Positions 1 through 7,465 of a stretch of DNA of 18,526 nt are shown here, one piece after another (position 1 is the first letter of the stretch; each line of letters opens with the position of its first letter). The stretch lies in assembly GCA_900544115.1 (NCBI GenBank), contig UQTW01000037.1, positions 1-18,526 of the forward strand, written 5' to 3'. Source of the stretch: an uncultured Collinsella sp. Lineage in GTDB: Bacteria; Actinomycetota; Coriobacteriia; Coriobacteriales; Coriobacteriaceae. A program made the translations under genes and the position numbers. The notes below the pieces were generated by a model, which did no database searches, was not told the origin of the DNA, and worked only from the letters and a program-made list of their open reading frames with translations.

Positions 1-27
1 CGGAAAGCACATTAAGTGCTTTCCTTT
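1..27 (+). terminator. Intrinsic terminator-like hairpin at window start
   Basis: A perfect 9-bp stem (GGAAAGCAC at 2-10 with GTGCTTTCC at 16-24) encloses a 5-nt loop and is followed by TTT on the plus strand. It probably ends a plus-strand gene lying left of the window. The U-tract is short, so a role as a plain structural hairpin is possible. The stretch from 28 to 196 is GC-rich, holds a small GCCGC/GCGGC hairpin near 117-130 and shows no convincing gene. Confidence 0.5.
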
Positions 28-196
28 GCGTGCGGAACTCGCGACAAACTTAACCCGCGCCCGCCGGCCCCGGAGACCCTCCCTGCCGTCACATTGTTCG
101 AGCCGTTGTTGTTGCTCGCCGCTTCGCGGCTCGGCGACCCCGTTCTCCGCGGCGGGGGTGTCTAAGGTTTTTGTTGAAGCTCGGCCTTTGGCTCAT

Positions 197-232
197 AAAA
201 AACGGGAGATGCAATCTGCATCCCCCGTTTTT
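197..232 (-). terminator. Intrinsic terminator of the metallophosphoesterase gene
   Basis: A nearly continuous inverted repeat runs A6CGGG(A)GATGCA / TGCATCC(C)CCCGT5, with arms at 197-213 and 217-232. On the minus strand the hairpin ends in a run of five or more Ts, directly after the phosphoesterase stop codon at 240. The A/T arms make it potentially bidirectional. Confidence 0.8.
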
Positions 233-239
233 GTTGCGG

Positions 240-707
240 TTAGTCTAGGTCAATAAACTTGGTACTTATGACATGGCCGTCTTTTACTAGCATTCTGGCC
301 ATAGTGGGGCCTCGGCTGCCTCTGGGGTAGCTGGCGCTGCCCGGGTTGAGGACTAGGCAGCGGCCCACTTGGGCTTCTTTGGTTACGTGGGTGTGGCCGT
401 TGATGGCTACGTCTACGGATCCCACCGGAAGGTCTTCGCGGTAGTGGGCTACGGCGAATTTGAGGCCTTCGTAGGTAAAGAGCGCAAGACGGTCTACATC
501 GGGGCCGTAGTCGCGGTAGTAATCGTTGTTGCCCAATACGGCCCGCACGGGGGCGATGGTGCATAGGTGCTCGTAGTCCATCTCTGACGTAAGGTCGCCG
601 GCGTGGATGATCAGGTCTGCGCCCTCAAGCTCATCCAAGAGTGCAGGCGATAAATAGCCGTGGGTGTCCGAGATGATGTCGATACGCTTGGCGCTTGCAC
701 TGTTCAT
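240..707 (-). CDS. YfcE/MJ0936-type metallophosphoesterase
   Basis: Small calcineurin-like phosphoesterase of 155 aa, predicted cytosolic. The two-metal site motifs are visible in order: SDTHG (D14, H16), HAGD (D38), LGNND (N60), AVAHYR (H88) and NGHTH (H105, H107), followed by the family's NPGS signature. Relatives are manganese- or nickel-dependent phosphodiesterases/phosphatases whose natural substrates are mostly unknown. The segment between H88 and GHTH looks short compared with the usual family members, and HY replaces the common HG; whether this alters activity cannot be told. The start at 707 is supported by a GGAAGG ribosome site about 8 nt upstream. It stands alone between two terminators, so it is probably a single-gene transcript. 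Confidence 0.88.
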   Translation of the reverse strand: MNSASAKRIDIISDTHGYLSPALLDELEGADLIIHAGDLTSEMDYEHLCTIAPVRAVLGNNDYYRDYGPDVDRLALFTYEGLKFAVAHYREDLPVGSVDVAINGHTHVTKEAQVGRCLVLNPGSASYPRGSRGPTMARMLVKDGHVISTKFIDLD

Positions 708-746
708 GGGATCCCTTCCGCAAAAAACGATTCGGCAGATACATAC

Positions 747-797
747 AAAAAAGGCCCCACGGCTCCGCAGACGATGGGTCTACAGGGCTGCGGGGCC
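747..797 (-). terminator. Intrinsic terminator of the first LytS/LytTR operon
   Basis: On the minus strand GGCCCC (797-792) pairs with GGGGCC (758-753). The stem extends inward through mostly compatible bases and is followed by six Ts (752-747). It lies just after the regulator stop codon at 804. Confidence 0.8.
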
Positions 798-803
798 AGT
801 GTG

Positions 804-1520
804 CTAGAGACTCAAGGCCTTCTTGAGCGGCACGACGCGGCGGCGCGAAACCGGCACGCGTTCGTCGACGCCCGTAATGCCCAGCTGGATGGCGCCCGAG
901 GGCACCGTCTCGACGTCCGTAACGCACGCCAAGTTGACGATATAGCGGCGGTGAACACGGAAGAAGCCAAAGTCGCAGAGCTTGGCCTCAAACTGCGCCA
1001 GCGAGGTCGTCGACAAAAAGCGATCATCGACGGTATAGATGCAGGAGTAATCATCCTTGGCCATGATAAAGCGGATGTCATCCACGGGAATGAGCACCTT
1101 GCGGCCGCCCTTTTCCACCGGGATACGCTCGATGGTCACCTTGCTGTCCGTAACCGGCTTGGCGCGTTGCATGACCTTCTCGATCGCGCGATCCAAGCGA
1201 GCTTCCTCGACCGGCTTCATCAGATAATCGACAGCATCCACGTCGAATGCCTCGACCGCATGGTCGCTATACGCAGTCACAAACACGATCGCCGGCGGAT
1301 TTTTGAGCTTATGCAGCGCCTCGGCAAGTTGCAGGCCCGAGGCACCGGGCATCGAGATATCGAGAAACACGACATCCACGCGACTTTCCATAAGCATCTC
1401 GATGGCGGAGCGGACGCTCGACGCCTCCGTGATCGTGCCGATCTTGCCCGTTTGCTCGAGCAGGAAGCGAAGCTCCGAGCGAGCCGGCGCCTCATCATCC
1501 ACAATCATCGCACGCAGCAT
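804..1520 (-). CDS. LytTR-family response regulator (system 1)
   Basis: Two-component response regulator, 238 aa. Residues 3-115 form a receiver domain: acidic pair D8-D9, phospho-acceptor D54 in FLDISMPG, T82 and K102 in DYLMKP. Residues about 140-235 form a LytTR DNA-binding domain, with the typical FFRVHRRYIVNL segment near 186-197. Such regulators bind paired direct repeats and often control wall, virulence or transport genes. I place the start at the ATG ending at 1520 because GAAAGG lies 10 nt upstream; an in-frame TTG at 1541 would add seven residues but has no better site. It follows its kinase gene by 72 nt on the same strand and is the last gene of the glycosyltransferase-kinase-regulator operon. 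It is paralogous to the regulator at 6692-7426. Confidence 0.93.
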   Translation of the reverse strand: MLRAMIVDDEAPARSELRFLLEQTGKIGTITEASSVRSAIEMLMESRVDVVFLDISMPGASGLQLAEALHKLKNPPAIVFVTAYSDHAVEAFDVDAVDYLMKPVEEARLDRAIEKVMQRAKPVTDSKVTIERIPVEKGGRKVLIPVDDIRFIMAKDDYSCIYTVDDRFLSTTSLAQFEAKLCDFGFFRVHRRYIVNLACVTDVETVPSGAIQLGITGVDERVPVSRRRVVPLKKALSL

Positions 1521-1592
1521 AGGGATAAAACCTTTCGTCAACTAACTACGCCGGGCGTCCGTCGCATGACGTTGAGCCCGTAGCTTTTTATT

Positions 1593-2936
1593 TTACTCTT
1601 GAATGTCAAAGATGCTCTCTGACAAATCAAGATGAAGGAGCACTTTGGTGCCCTTGCCCGGCGCCGATTCGACACGCGTATAGGAGTGCGGCCCAAAAAA
1701 GCGATGGATGCGCTCCGAAATATTGTGCATGGCCACACCGGCGCCGCCACCCTGGGGAGAGCTGGCGTCGGGACGGGCAGAGCGCTCGTCAAACAGTCTG
1801 GCGGCGGTACCCTCATCCATGCCCACGCCATTATCGGCCACGGCAATCAAGATTGCATCCTCGCCGTCTTGGTGAACGGTCACGTCGATCCTCAGGGCGT
1901 CGTCGTCGCCCATACCATGACGCACGGCGTTCTCGACAATCGGCTGGATCACGAACGCCGGCACCAGCGTATCTTCCACGTCCTCGGACACATCGAACGT
2001 CGCAAGCACGCGGTCCTCGCCAAAGCGCGCCTTCTCAAACGTCAGGTAGCGCTTGGTCTGGGCAACCTCGCGCGAGACCGGGATAAGCGACCCCGAGTTG
2101 TCGAGCGTGGCGCGATAGAACGAGGAGAACTCGCGCAGCAGCTCGCGGGCACGCAGCGGATCGGTGCGTGTAAACGACGCGATGGTGTTGAGCGTGTTAA
2201 ACAGAAAGTGCGGATTGATCTGCGCTTGCAGAGCACGAACCTCGGCACGGGCCGTGAGCTCCTTTTGCACCTCGAGCTCGTGGATGGCGAGCTGCGTGGA
2301 CAGGATCTCGGCAAAACCCGAGGCGAGCGCATACTGGGTGCGGTCTACGGCGCGCGGGGTCTTGTAGTAGAACTTGAGCGTGCCGACGGTGCGATCGCCC
2401 ACCTTGATGGGCGCGATGATACCGGCGGGAACATGGTTGTGCGAACCGTCCGAACCCACCACGTCCACCACGCGGTTGAACGACTGCACGATGCCGTGCT
2501 CAATGACGTAGCGCGTGGCAAGCGTGTGGATGGGCGAATCGGGCAGCAGCTTTTCCTCGAACTCGCCCGCGCAGGCCAGCACGTTGCCCTCATCGGTAAT
2601 GGCAACGGTCATGGCACGTGTCTCGGGCAGGATACGCCGGCACACCAAAAGCGCCGATTCCTGCGTCAGACCGCCCTTAATGTCCTCGAGCATGGCCGAG
2701 GCCACCGAGAGCGTCTCCTCGGTGTACTGGGAGCGTACCGAATCGGGATTGAGCGTCAAAAAGATAAAGATGCACAGGAAGATGCACAGCAGCGCGCAGG
2801 CAATCACCGTAGCAATCGGCTCAATGCCAGTCGCCAGGGCAAAGATAAAGTACGCCAACACGCAAACGGCGCAGACAACGGCGATGATGCGAAAGATTGA
2901 AATTGAATTATCGCGCTGGGCGCGGCGGTCGATCAT
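1593..2936 (-). CDS. LytS-type sensor histidine kinase (system 1)
   Basis: Membrane sensor kinase, 447 aa. Two hydrophobic segments (about 12-35 and 39-62) with almost no loop between them make a hairpin anchor rather than the five- or six-helix sensor of classical LytS. A GAF-like region follows (about 75-205). Residues 238-320 are the His_kinase domain with the H-box INPHFLFNTLN (H243). The HATPase_c domain carries the N-box PIVENAVRHG (N336), G1 box DNGVGM (368-373) and G2 box GGGAGVAM. The short extracytoplasmic part suggests a membrane or cytosolic signal; this is inference. Its ATG overlaps the glycosyltransferase stop as ATGA, which implies translational coupling. The downstream LytTR regulator is its evident partner. 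Confidence 0.93.
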   Translation of the reverse strand: MIDRRAQRDNSISIFRIIAVVCAVCVLAYFIFALATGIEPIATVIACALLCIFLCIFIFLTLNPDSVRSQYTEETLSVASAMLEDIKGGLTQESALLVCRRILPETRAMTVAITDEGNVLACAGEFEEKLLPDSPIHTLATRYVIEHGIVQSFNRVVDVVGSDGSHNHVPAGIIAPIKVGDRTVGTLKFYYKTPRAVDRTQYALASGFAEILSTQLAIHELEVQKELTARAEVRALQAQINPHFLFNTLNTIASFTRTDPLRARELLREFSSFYRATLDNSGSLIPVSREVAQTKRYLTFEKARFGEDRVLATFDVSEDVEDTLVPAFVIQPIVENAVRHGMGDDDALRIDVTVHQDGEDAILIAVADNGVGMDEGTAARLFDERSARPDASSPQGGGAGVAMHNISERIHRFFGPHSYTRVESAPGKGTKVLLHLDLSESIFDIQE

Positions 2937-4120
2937 TCAGCCCCCTCCAGGATGCTAATCAGTTGTGCGTCGCGCCAAAGTTCGTCCATGATCTTGGGCC
3001 AGAAACTCTGAAAACGCAGGTAGCTTGCGGCGTTTTGGCGGGCATAGGTCTTGGCCTCGTCAATACCATGACGCCAGATGCGCAGATACCCCTCGTGCTC
3101 GCGGGTAAACATGCTGCGAACCATGGCGGTCTTGCGCACGCGGTCGTCGAGCTCGCGCGAGATCCACGGACCCGGATAGGGCATGAGCGATGCGGCCGTA
3201 ACCGGAATGAGCTCCTTTTGGTGCGCAGCGAACGTCAGCTTGGCCCGCTCGTAGTACCAACGGTACACGTCCTGCATAAAGCGCGGCGAGCGCTTCTCGG
3301 ACTCGGGCGGCAGGTGGCGCACGGCCCACTCGTTATCGAACCACACGTCATAGCCGAACATGCGCATGTTAAACAGGTAGTCCAGATCCTCGCCGCGGGT
3401 GATAAACGGGTCGAAGGCCACACGCGTAAAGGCGCGGGCGTGCAGGGCCATCAGGCCGCCGCATACGTAATTGGAGCGCGAGATGCGGGTGCCCGAGAGC
3501 GCCTTTTTCATCCAGCGATTGAACTCGATACGCTTGGTCCACCAGCGATGGCAAATGCCCACTTTGTCCGTGGGAGCCAGCGGCGACCCGTCGCGATCGT
3601 AAAAGTATCCGCTCTTGACTAAAATCGGCAGGCCCTGACGCGTCTGCTGGCCCAGCGCATAGGTCGCACGCTTCATAAAGTCGGCATCGATGACGGTCTC
3701 GTCGTCATCCAAAAACACAACCGCGTCGTGCCCCAGCACCGCCGCGCAGGCAAGACCCATGTTGCGGATGGCGCCGTAGCCGCGCAGGCTCACGCACTCG
3801 CCCGAGCCTTTGGGCGCAATCTGTGCCACGCGGTCGGCAACACGCGAAGCCTGAGTATTGGTAACGACGGTGACCTTAAGTGTGGGATGCGCATTAACGA
3901 TTTCGTGCACGCGATGGGATACGTCGGGTGTGGCAGAAACCGGACAGACCACCAAGAGAATGATGCGCGGAATGTCGCGCACCTGTTCGAGTGAAGTCAG
4001 GCAGCGATCGAGTTCCGGGTTGGCGGCGTTGAGCGACGTCGAGTGATCGTAGGTGCCGGGAGCGTTTGCTTGGGTATCATCGCCCGCCCAATATGTTGGG
4101 ATCACAACCGTGGCGTTCAT
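2933..4120 (-). CDS. Family 2-like (GT-A) glycosyltransferase
   Basis: Predicted cytosolic glycosyltransferase of 395 aa with no clear membrane helix. It opens with the GT-A strand ATVVIPTYW. FLDDDE (D138-D140) is the metal/nucleotide-sugar binding DxD-type motif, and TRGEDLDYLF (E244, D245) is the usual catalytic-base region. A C-terminal extension of about 120 residues rich in W, Y and R is unassigned. Donor and acceptor are unknown; a cell-surface glycan is plausible. The start at 4120 is chosen because a strong AAGGAGGG site lies about 8 nt upstream; an upstream in-frame ATG at 4165 would run through the terminator hairpin. Its stop overlaps the start of the LytS-type kinase by 4 nt, so the enzyme and the sensor system are made from one message. 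Confidence 0.85.
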   Translation of the reverse strand: MNATVVIPTYWAGDDTQANAPGTYDHSTSLNAANPELDRCLTSLEQVRDIPRIILLVVCPVSATPDVSHRVHEIVNAHPTLKVTVVTNTQASRVADRVAQIAPKGSGECVSLRGYGAIRNMGLACAAVLGHDAVVFLDDDETVIDADFMKRATYALGQQTRQGLPILVKSGYFYDRDGSPLAPTDKVGICHRWWTKRIEFNRWMKKALSGTRISRSNYVCGGLMALHARAFTRVAFDPFITRGEDLDYLFNMRMFGYDVWFDNEWAVRHLPPESEKRSPRFMQDVYRWYYERAKLTFAAHQKELIPVTAASLMPYPGPWISRELDDRVRKTAMVRSMFTREHEGYLRIWRHGIDEAKTYARQNAASYLRFQSFWPKIMDELWRDAQLISILEGAE

Positions 4121-4142
4121 ACCTTTGCCCTCCTTGCAACAC

Positions 4143-4178
4143 AAAAACGGGGCGCCGCCAAACACAGGCGACGCCCCG
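4143..4178 (-). terminator. Terminator/attenuator hairpin just before the glycosyltransferase operon
   Basis: Two 12-nt arms (4148-4159 and 4167-4178) form a GC-rich stem with a 7-nt loop. The one imperfect position is a G-U pair in the minus-strand RNA but a C-A clash in the plus-strand RNA. Five Ts follow on the minus strand (4147-4143). It lies 125 nt past the transporter stop and 22 nt before the glycosyltransferase ATG, so it may end the transporter message, act as a leader attenuator, or both. The stretch 4179-4302 shows a TATGAT hexamer (4195-4200, minus) but no good -35. Confidence 0.8.
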
Positions 4179-4302
4179 CGACCTAGCTGATTCCATCATA
4201 CCCACTTGGGCTAAACATTGCTCGGAAGTCAGAATGATTTATGCGGCTACTTCCAAAAGAGTACTGTAGATAGGCACAATTGCTGTACTGAGCCCGGTTG
4301 CC

Positions 4303-5553
4303 TTACGCCGCCGCCTGAGTCATGCGGGACAGGCGGACCAGCAGCATAAAGCCAACGACCAGCAGCACGCCAATGGAAAGGACGCCCAGCGACGGGTTGC
4401 CGGTCAGCGAGGTAACGACCGACACCAGAAAGGTGCCCATAACGCTTGCGTAACGACCAAAGATGTCAAAGAAGCCATAGTACTCGTTGGACTTTTCCTT
4501 GGGGATAATGCGGCCAAAATAGCTACGGCTGAGCGCCTGCACGCCGCCCTGGAACAGGCCGACCAAAATAGCGAGCACCCAAAACTCAAAGGCGGTCTTT
4601 AAGAAAAACGCGGCAAAGAGCACGATGCCCATATAGGCGGCGACGGCCACCATGATCATATTGAGTGTGCCCACGCGGCCGGCGAGCTTACCGTAGATGA
4701 TGGCGGACGGGAAGGCCACAAACTGCGTAACGAGCAGAGCCAGCACCAGTTGGGTCGAGTCGATGCCCAGAGCCGATCCGTAGCTGGTTGCCATGGAAAT
4801 AACCGTGTGCACACCGTCGATGTAGAAGAAGAACGCGATCATGTAGACCAGTACGGTCTTGTTGTGGGCAATCTCGCGCATGGTGTGTCCGACCTCGGAG
4901 AACACACCGCCCACGATGTGGCCGATGGTGTCCTCGGGACCACGCTCGCGACCGTACTTTTGCTTATAGGTGCGAATGAGCGGCAGGGTAAAGATGAGCC
5001 ACCAGGCACCAGTGATGATAAACGACAGACGCGTTGCCAGCATGGTGGGGACGCCAAGAGCGGGGCCACCCATGATAAGCGCCAAGCAGATGACGAACGG
5101 CACGGTGGAACCGATGTAGCCCCAGGCATAACCCGAGCTGGACACGGCGTCCATGCGCTCGTCGGTGGTAATGTCAGGCAGCATGGCGTCGTAGAATGTC
5201 ATAGAAGAGTTAAGGCCGATGGTGCACAGCACGTACACGGTCAAAAATGCCATGGCGGACATTGGGATAGCCTGCGCCAGGCAAAGGACCAGGCCCGTGA
5301 GGAAGAAGCCCAAGAAGAACTTGATCTTGTTGCCAGCGTAATCGGCAAGCGCGCCCAGAATGGGCATGAGCATGGCAATGACCAGCGAGGCAATCGTCTG
5401 AGCGTTGCCCCAAGCGACCACCAGGTCTGCCGAGGAAGCACCGGTATTGATGGCGTTAAAGTAGATGGGCACCACCGAGGTATTGAGCAGCACGAGGGCC
5501 GAGTTGCCCACATCGTACATAACCCAGTTACGCTCGAGCTTGGTGTATTTCAT
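4303..5553 (-). CDS. UMF1-family MFS transporter (Atg22-like)
   Basis: Integral membrane transporter of 416 aa with about 12 hydrophobic segments, the usual size for the family. UMF1/Atg22-like signatures are visible: NWVMYDVGNSA near the N-terminus, GALADYAGNK in the first cytoplasmic loop, FYDAMLPDI, SSSGYAWGYIGS, and GGVQALSRSYFGRIIPKE followed by NEYYGFFDIFGRYA. Bacterial members have no firmly assigned substrate; fungal Atg22 exports amino acids from the vacuole, so amino-acid or small-metabolite export is only a guess. The start at 5553 has GAAGGGG about 9 nt upstream. The 101-nt gap from the phospholipase-like gene holds no clear terminator, so the two could be cotranscribed; a TACGAT hexamer in the gap might be a weak promoter. 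Confidence 0.88.
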   Translation of the reverse strand: MKYTKLERNWVMYDVGNSALVLLNTSVVPIYFNAINTGASSADLVVAWGNAQTIASLVIAMLMPILGALADYAGNKIKFFLGFFLTGLVLCLAQAIPMSAMAFLTVYVLCTIGLNSSMTFYDAMLPDITTDERMDAVSSSGYAWGYIGSTVPFVICLALIMGGPALGVPTMLATRLSFIITGAWWLIFTLPLIRTYKQKYGRERGPEDTIGHIVGGVFSEVGHTMREIAHNKTVLVYMIAFFFYIDGVHTVISMATSYGSALGIDSTQLVLALLVTQFVAFPSAIIYGKLAGRVGTLNMIMVAVAAYMGIVLFAAFFLKTAFEFWVLAILVGLFQGGVQALSRSYFGRIIPKEKSNEYYGFFDIFGRYASVMGTFLVSVVTSLTGNPSLGVLSIGVLLVVGFMLLVRLSRMTQAAA

Positions 5554-5654
5554 GGACAGGGCCCCTTCGTATTCGCCCGATATGCAGTTAGTTCATCGTA
5601 CCCCAATTGTCCAGAGGCGCCGGTAAGGATTCGGCAAAGGGGCACGCACGAGCC

Positions 5655-6599
5655 CTACTCCTCGCGGTCGAACTCTTCGTCGGCACCGAGCACGCGACCG
5701 CTGTAATTGACGTGGTTGGTCACGGCTTCCATATCGCCGGTCTCGATAAAGCGGGCGACCGTGCACTCGTAATCGACCAGCGCGCGGTCAAAGACCTCGG
5801 GGAAACTCTCGGTCGAGACTTCATCAGTAAAGGGGTTCTTCCATGCCAAGTGGCCCAGGTTGCCGGTACGCTCGGGCAGCTCGGTCGTCACGCGGTGCGC
5901 AAGGCCGTCGAGCAGCGAATAATCGTGCACCAAGCCCTCGAGCAGGGCAATCGCGCGCGTCTTGGCCGAACCGGCCGGCTCGATAGTACGGTAGAGCAGC
6001 TGCATGTCGGCTACGGCGCCGGCGTACTCCCCCGCCGGGATGTCGATACCGTACACGCGCCCGGCGACGTAGCTCATCAGCACGCCGGCAACGCGATTGA
6101 TGCGGTCGGTAGTGACGATCTCGCCCGCCGGCGGATAATCCTCGACCGTGGCCCCGTCACGTTTAAGCTGCAGCATCAGCACGTCCAGGTCGCTTTCGAG
6201 CACGGCGTGAACTTGACTGCCCGAAGCCTCGAGCTCGGGGTCGGACTCAACAATGCCAAACTGCTGCTCGTAGACAAAGGGATGGGCATTGCGGTCGAGC
6301 ACATAGTGCGACAGCAGGCCCAGCGCAAACGCGCGACCCAGATTGGCATCGCGCGGCTGCAGGTGCGACACGCCATCGCGCAGGCACGAGAACTGGCGCG
6401 ACATGTGCGAGCGGTGCATGACCTGAGCCAGCAGCGTGCAGTCGGAAACACGCGGTGTCAGAATGTGAAAGAAAAACGGGTCGGGGCCTTGGTTGCCCAA
6501 GATAAAGGCAATGCGCTCTTCATCGGACGTGATGACGCCCTGCGGAAGACGGTCGATGCTTTCCTCGCCAAACAGATGATGGGTGATAAGCGCGGGCAT
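5655..6599 (-). CDS. Zinc-dependent phospholipase C-like protein
   Basis: Protein of 314 aa resembling the Zn_dep_PLPC family (all-helical phospholipase C/P1-nuclease type fold). Candidate zinc ligands are spread as expected: H7/H8 in ITHHLFGE, D40 in NQGPDPFFFH, H98-x3-D102-x3-H106 in LLSHYVLDRNAHPF, and H131/E135/D137 in HAVLESDLD. Unlike secreted clostridial phospholipases C it has no signal peptide, so it probably acts in the cytosol; the substrate is unknown and phospholipase activity is not assured. The start at 6599 is chosen because GAAAGGA lies 7 nt upstream; an in-frame ATG at 6629 lacks a comparable site. It is preceded by a candidate promoter and is probably transcribed apart from the LytTR gene upstream. 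Confidence 0.8.
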   Translation of the reverse strand: MPALITHHLFGEESIDRLPQGVITSDEERIAFILGNQGPDPFFFHILTPRVSDCTLLAQVMHRSHMSRQFSCLRDGVSHLQPRDANLGRAFALGLLSHYVLDRNAHPFVYEQQFGIVESDPELEASGSQVHAVLESDLDVLMLQLKRDGATVEDYPPAGEIVTTDRINRVAGVLMSYVAGRVYGIDIPAGEYAGAVADMQLLYRTIEPAGSAKTRAIALLEGLVHDYSLLDGLAHRVTTELPERTGNLGHLAWKNPFTDEVSTESFPEVFDRALVDYECTVARFIETGDMEAVTNHVNYSGRVLGADEEFDREE

Positions 6600-6631
6600 A
6601 ATGATCCTTTCGATTTCATTCGATGCCACCC

Positions 6632-6659
6632 ATTATGCCCACCGCGCGCCCATACCAAA
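6632..6659 (-). promoter_or_regulatory. Candidate promoter of the phospholipase-like gene
   Basis: On the minus strand a CATAAT hexamer (6637-6632) is preceded at 16 nt by TTTGGT (6659-6654), a partial match to -35. It lies 33 nt upstream of the start codon in the only gap between this gene and the LytTR regulator. The assignment rests on hexamer similarity only. Confidence 0.4.
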
Positions 6660-6691
6660 CCTGCGATGGCAAACGACGGCACGCAAGCCTC

Positions 6692-7426
6692 TTACGCAAG
6701 CCCCAGGTGCGACTTGACCTCGGCGGCACGACGACGGGACACCGGCACCGTCGAGCTCACACGGTCGAGCCCGAGCTCCATCAACCCCGTGGAGCCAATC
6801 TCAACATTGTGCACGTCTTCCAAATTGACCAGATAGCTGCGATGGACGCGGATAAAGCCCTCGGAGCCCAAGCGACGTTCGAGCGAAGAGATCGACTCAT
6901 TAATCAGATATGTTCCCTCGGCGCAGACGGCGTTGCAAAAATCGGCACGCGCCTCAAAGTAGCAGACATCCGCCACGGGGATGAACACCTTTTTACCCCC
7001 GCGGTCCACCGTCAGGCGAAGGGGCTGGCGCGGGGTATGGGCAGCGCGGCGAACACCCAGGGCGGTTTCGATCTTGTCGAGCGCCTTTGACAGGCGGGCA
7101 TCCTCGACCGGCTTGACGACATAGTCGACAGCATCGAGGTTATACGCGTCGGCCGCGAACTCTGCAAACGCCGTCACAAACACCACCACCGGCGGCGTCT
7201 TTAGGTTTTGCAGGGTCTCGGCTAGCTCAATTCCCGAGCGGCCGGGCATCGTGATATCCAAAAACAGCACGTCGGGCTTGTTCGACAGAATCGACTCCAC
7301 GGCCTCGGTGACATTGCCCGCCTCGGCAATCTGTCCCACACGTGCATCCTTTTCCAGCAGATAACGTAGCTCAGCCCTAATAGGAGGCTCGTCATCAACC
7401 ACCAAGATGTTCCATCCCTCGGACAT
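6692..7426 (-). CDS. LytTR-family response regulator (system 2)
   Basis: Response regulator of 244 aa with the same architecture as the one at 804-1520. The receiver domain has D11-D12, phospho-acceptor D57 in FLDITMPG, T85 and K105 in DYVVKP. A LytTR DNA-binding domain follows at about 145-240, with FIRVHRSYLVNL at 191-202 and VPVSRRRAAEVK near the end. The start at 7426 is supported by GAGGGG about 9 nt upstream; an in-frame ATG at 7453 would add nine residues. The gene lies 39 nt behind the LytS-type kinase and is its likely partner. No hairpin terminator is evident in the 92 nt after its stop. The close likeness to system 1 suggests an old duplication or a shared Coriobacterial family. 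Confidence 0.93.
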   Translation of the reverse strand: MSEGWNILVVDDEPPIRAELRYLLEKDARVGQIAEAGNVTEAVESILSNKPDVLFLDITMPGRSGIELAETLQNLKTPPVVVFVTAFAEFAADAYNLDAVDYVVKPVEDARLSKALDKIETALGVRRAAHTPRQPLRLTVDRGGKKVFIPVADVCYFEARADFCNAVCAEGTYLINESISSLERRLGSEGFIRVHRSYLVNLEDVHNVEIGSTGLMELGLDRVSSTVPVSRRRAAEVKSHLGLA

Positions 7427-7465
7427 ATGCGCTTCCCCTCTTTTTTCTCTCAATCCAACCGCGCG

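Noticed and set aside
1..30. Relation of the first hairpin (CGGAAAGCAC) to the GGGATG/TTTCCG repeats of the element at 13184-13453
   Set aside because: Only about seven bases agree (CGGAAAG); the following bases differ and the GGGATG part is missing, so shared origin is not supported.
4750..5706. A 318-codon plus-strand open frame opposite the MFS transporter
   Set aside because: It runs across the transporter start and intergenic gap without any recognisable domain; the minus-strand transporter motifs are unambiguous.
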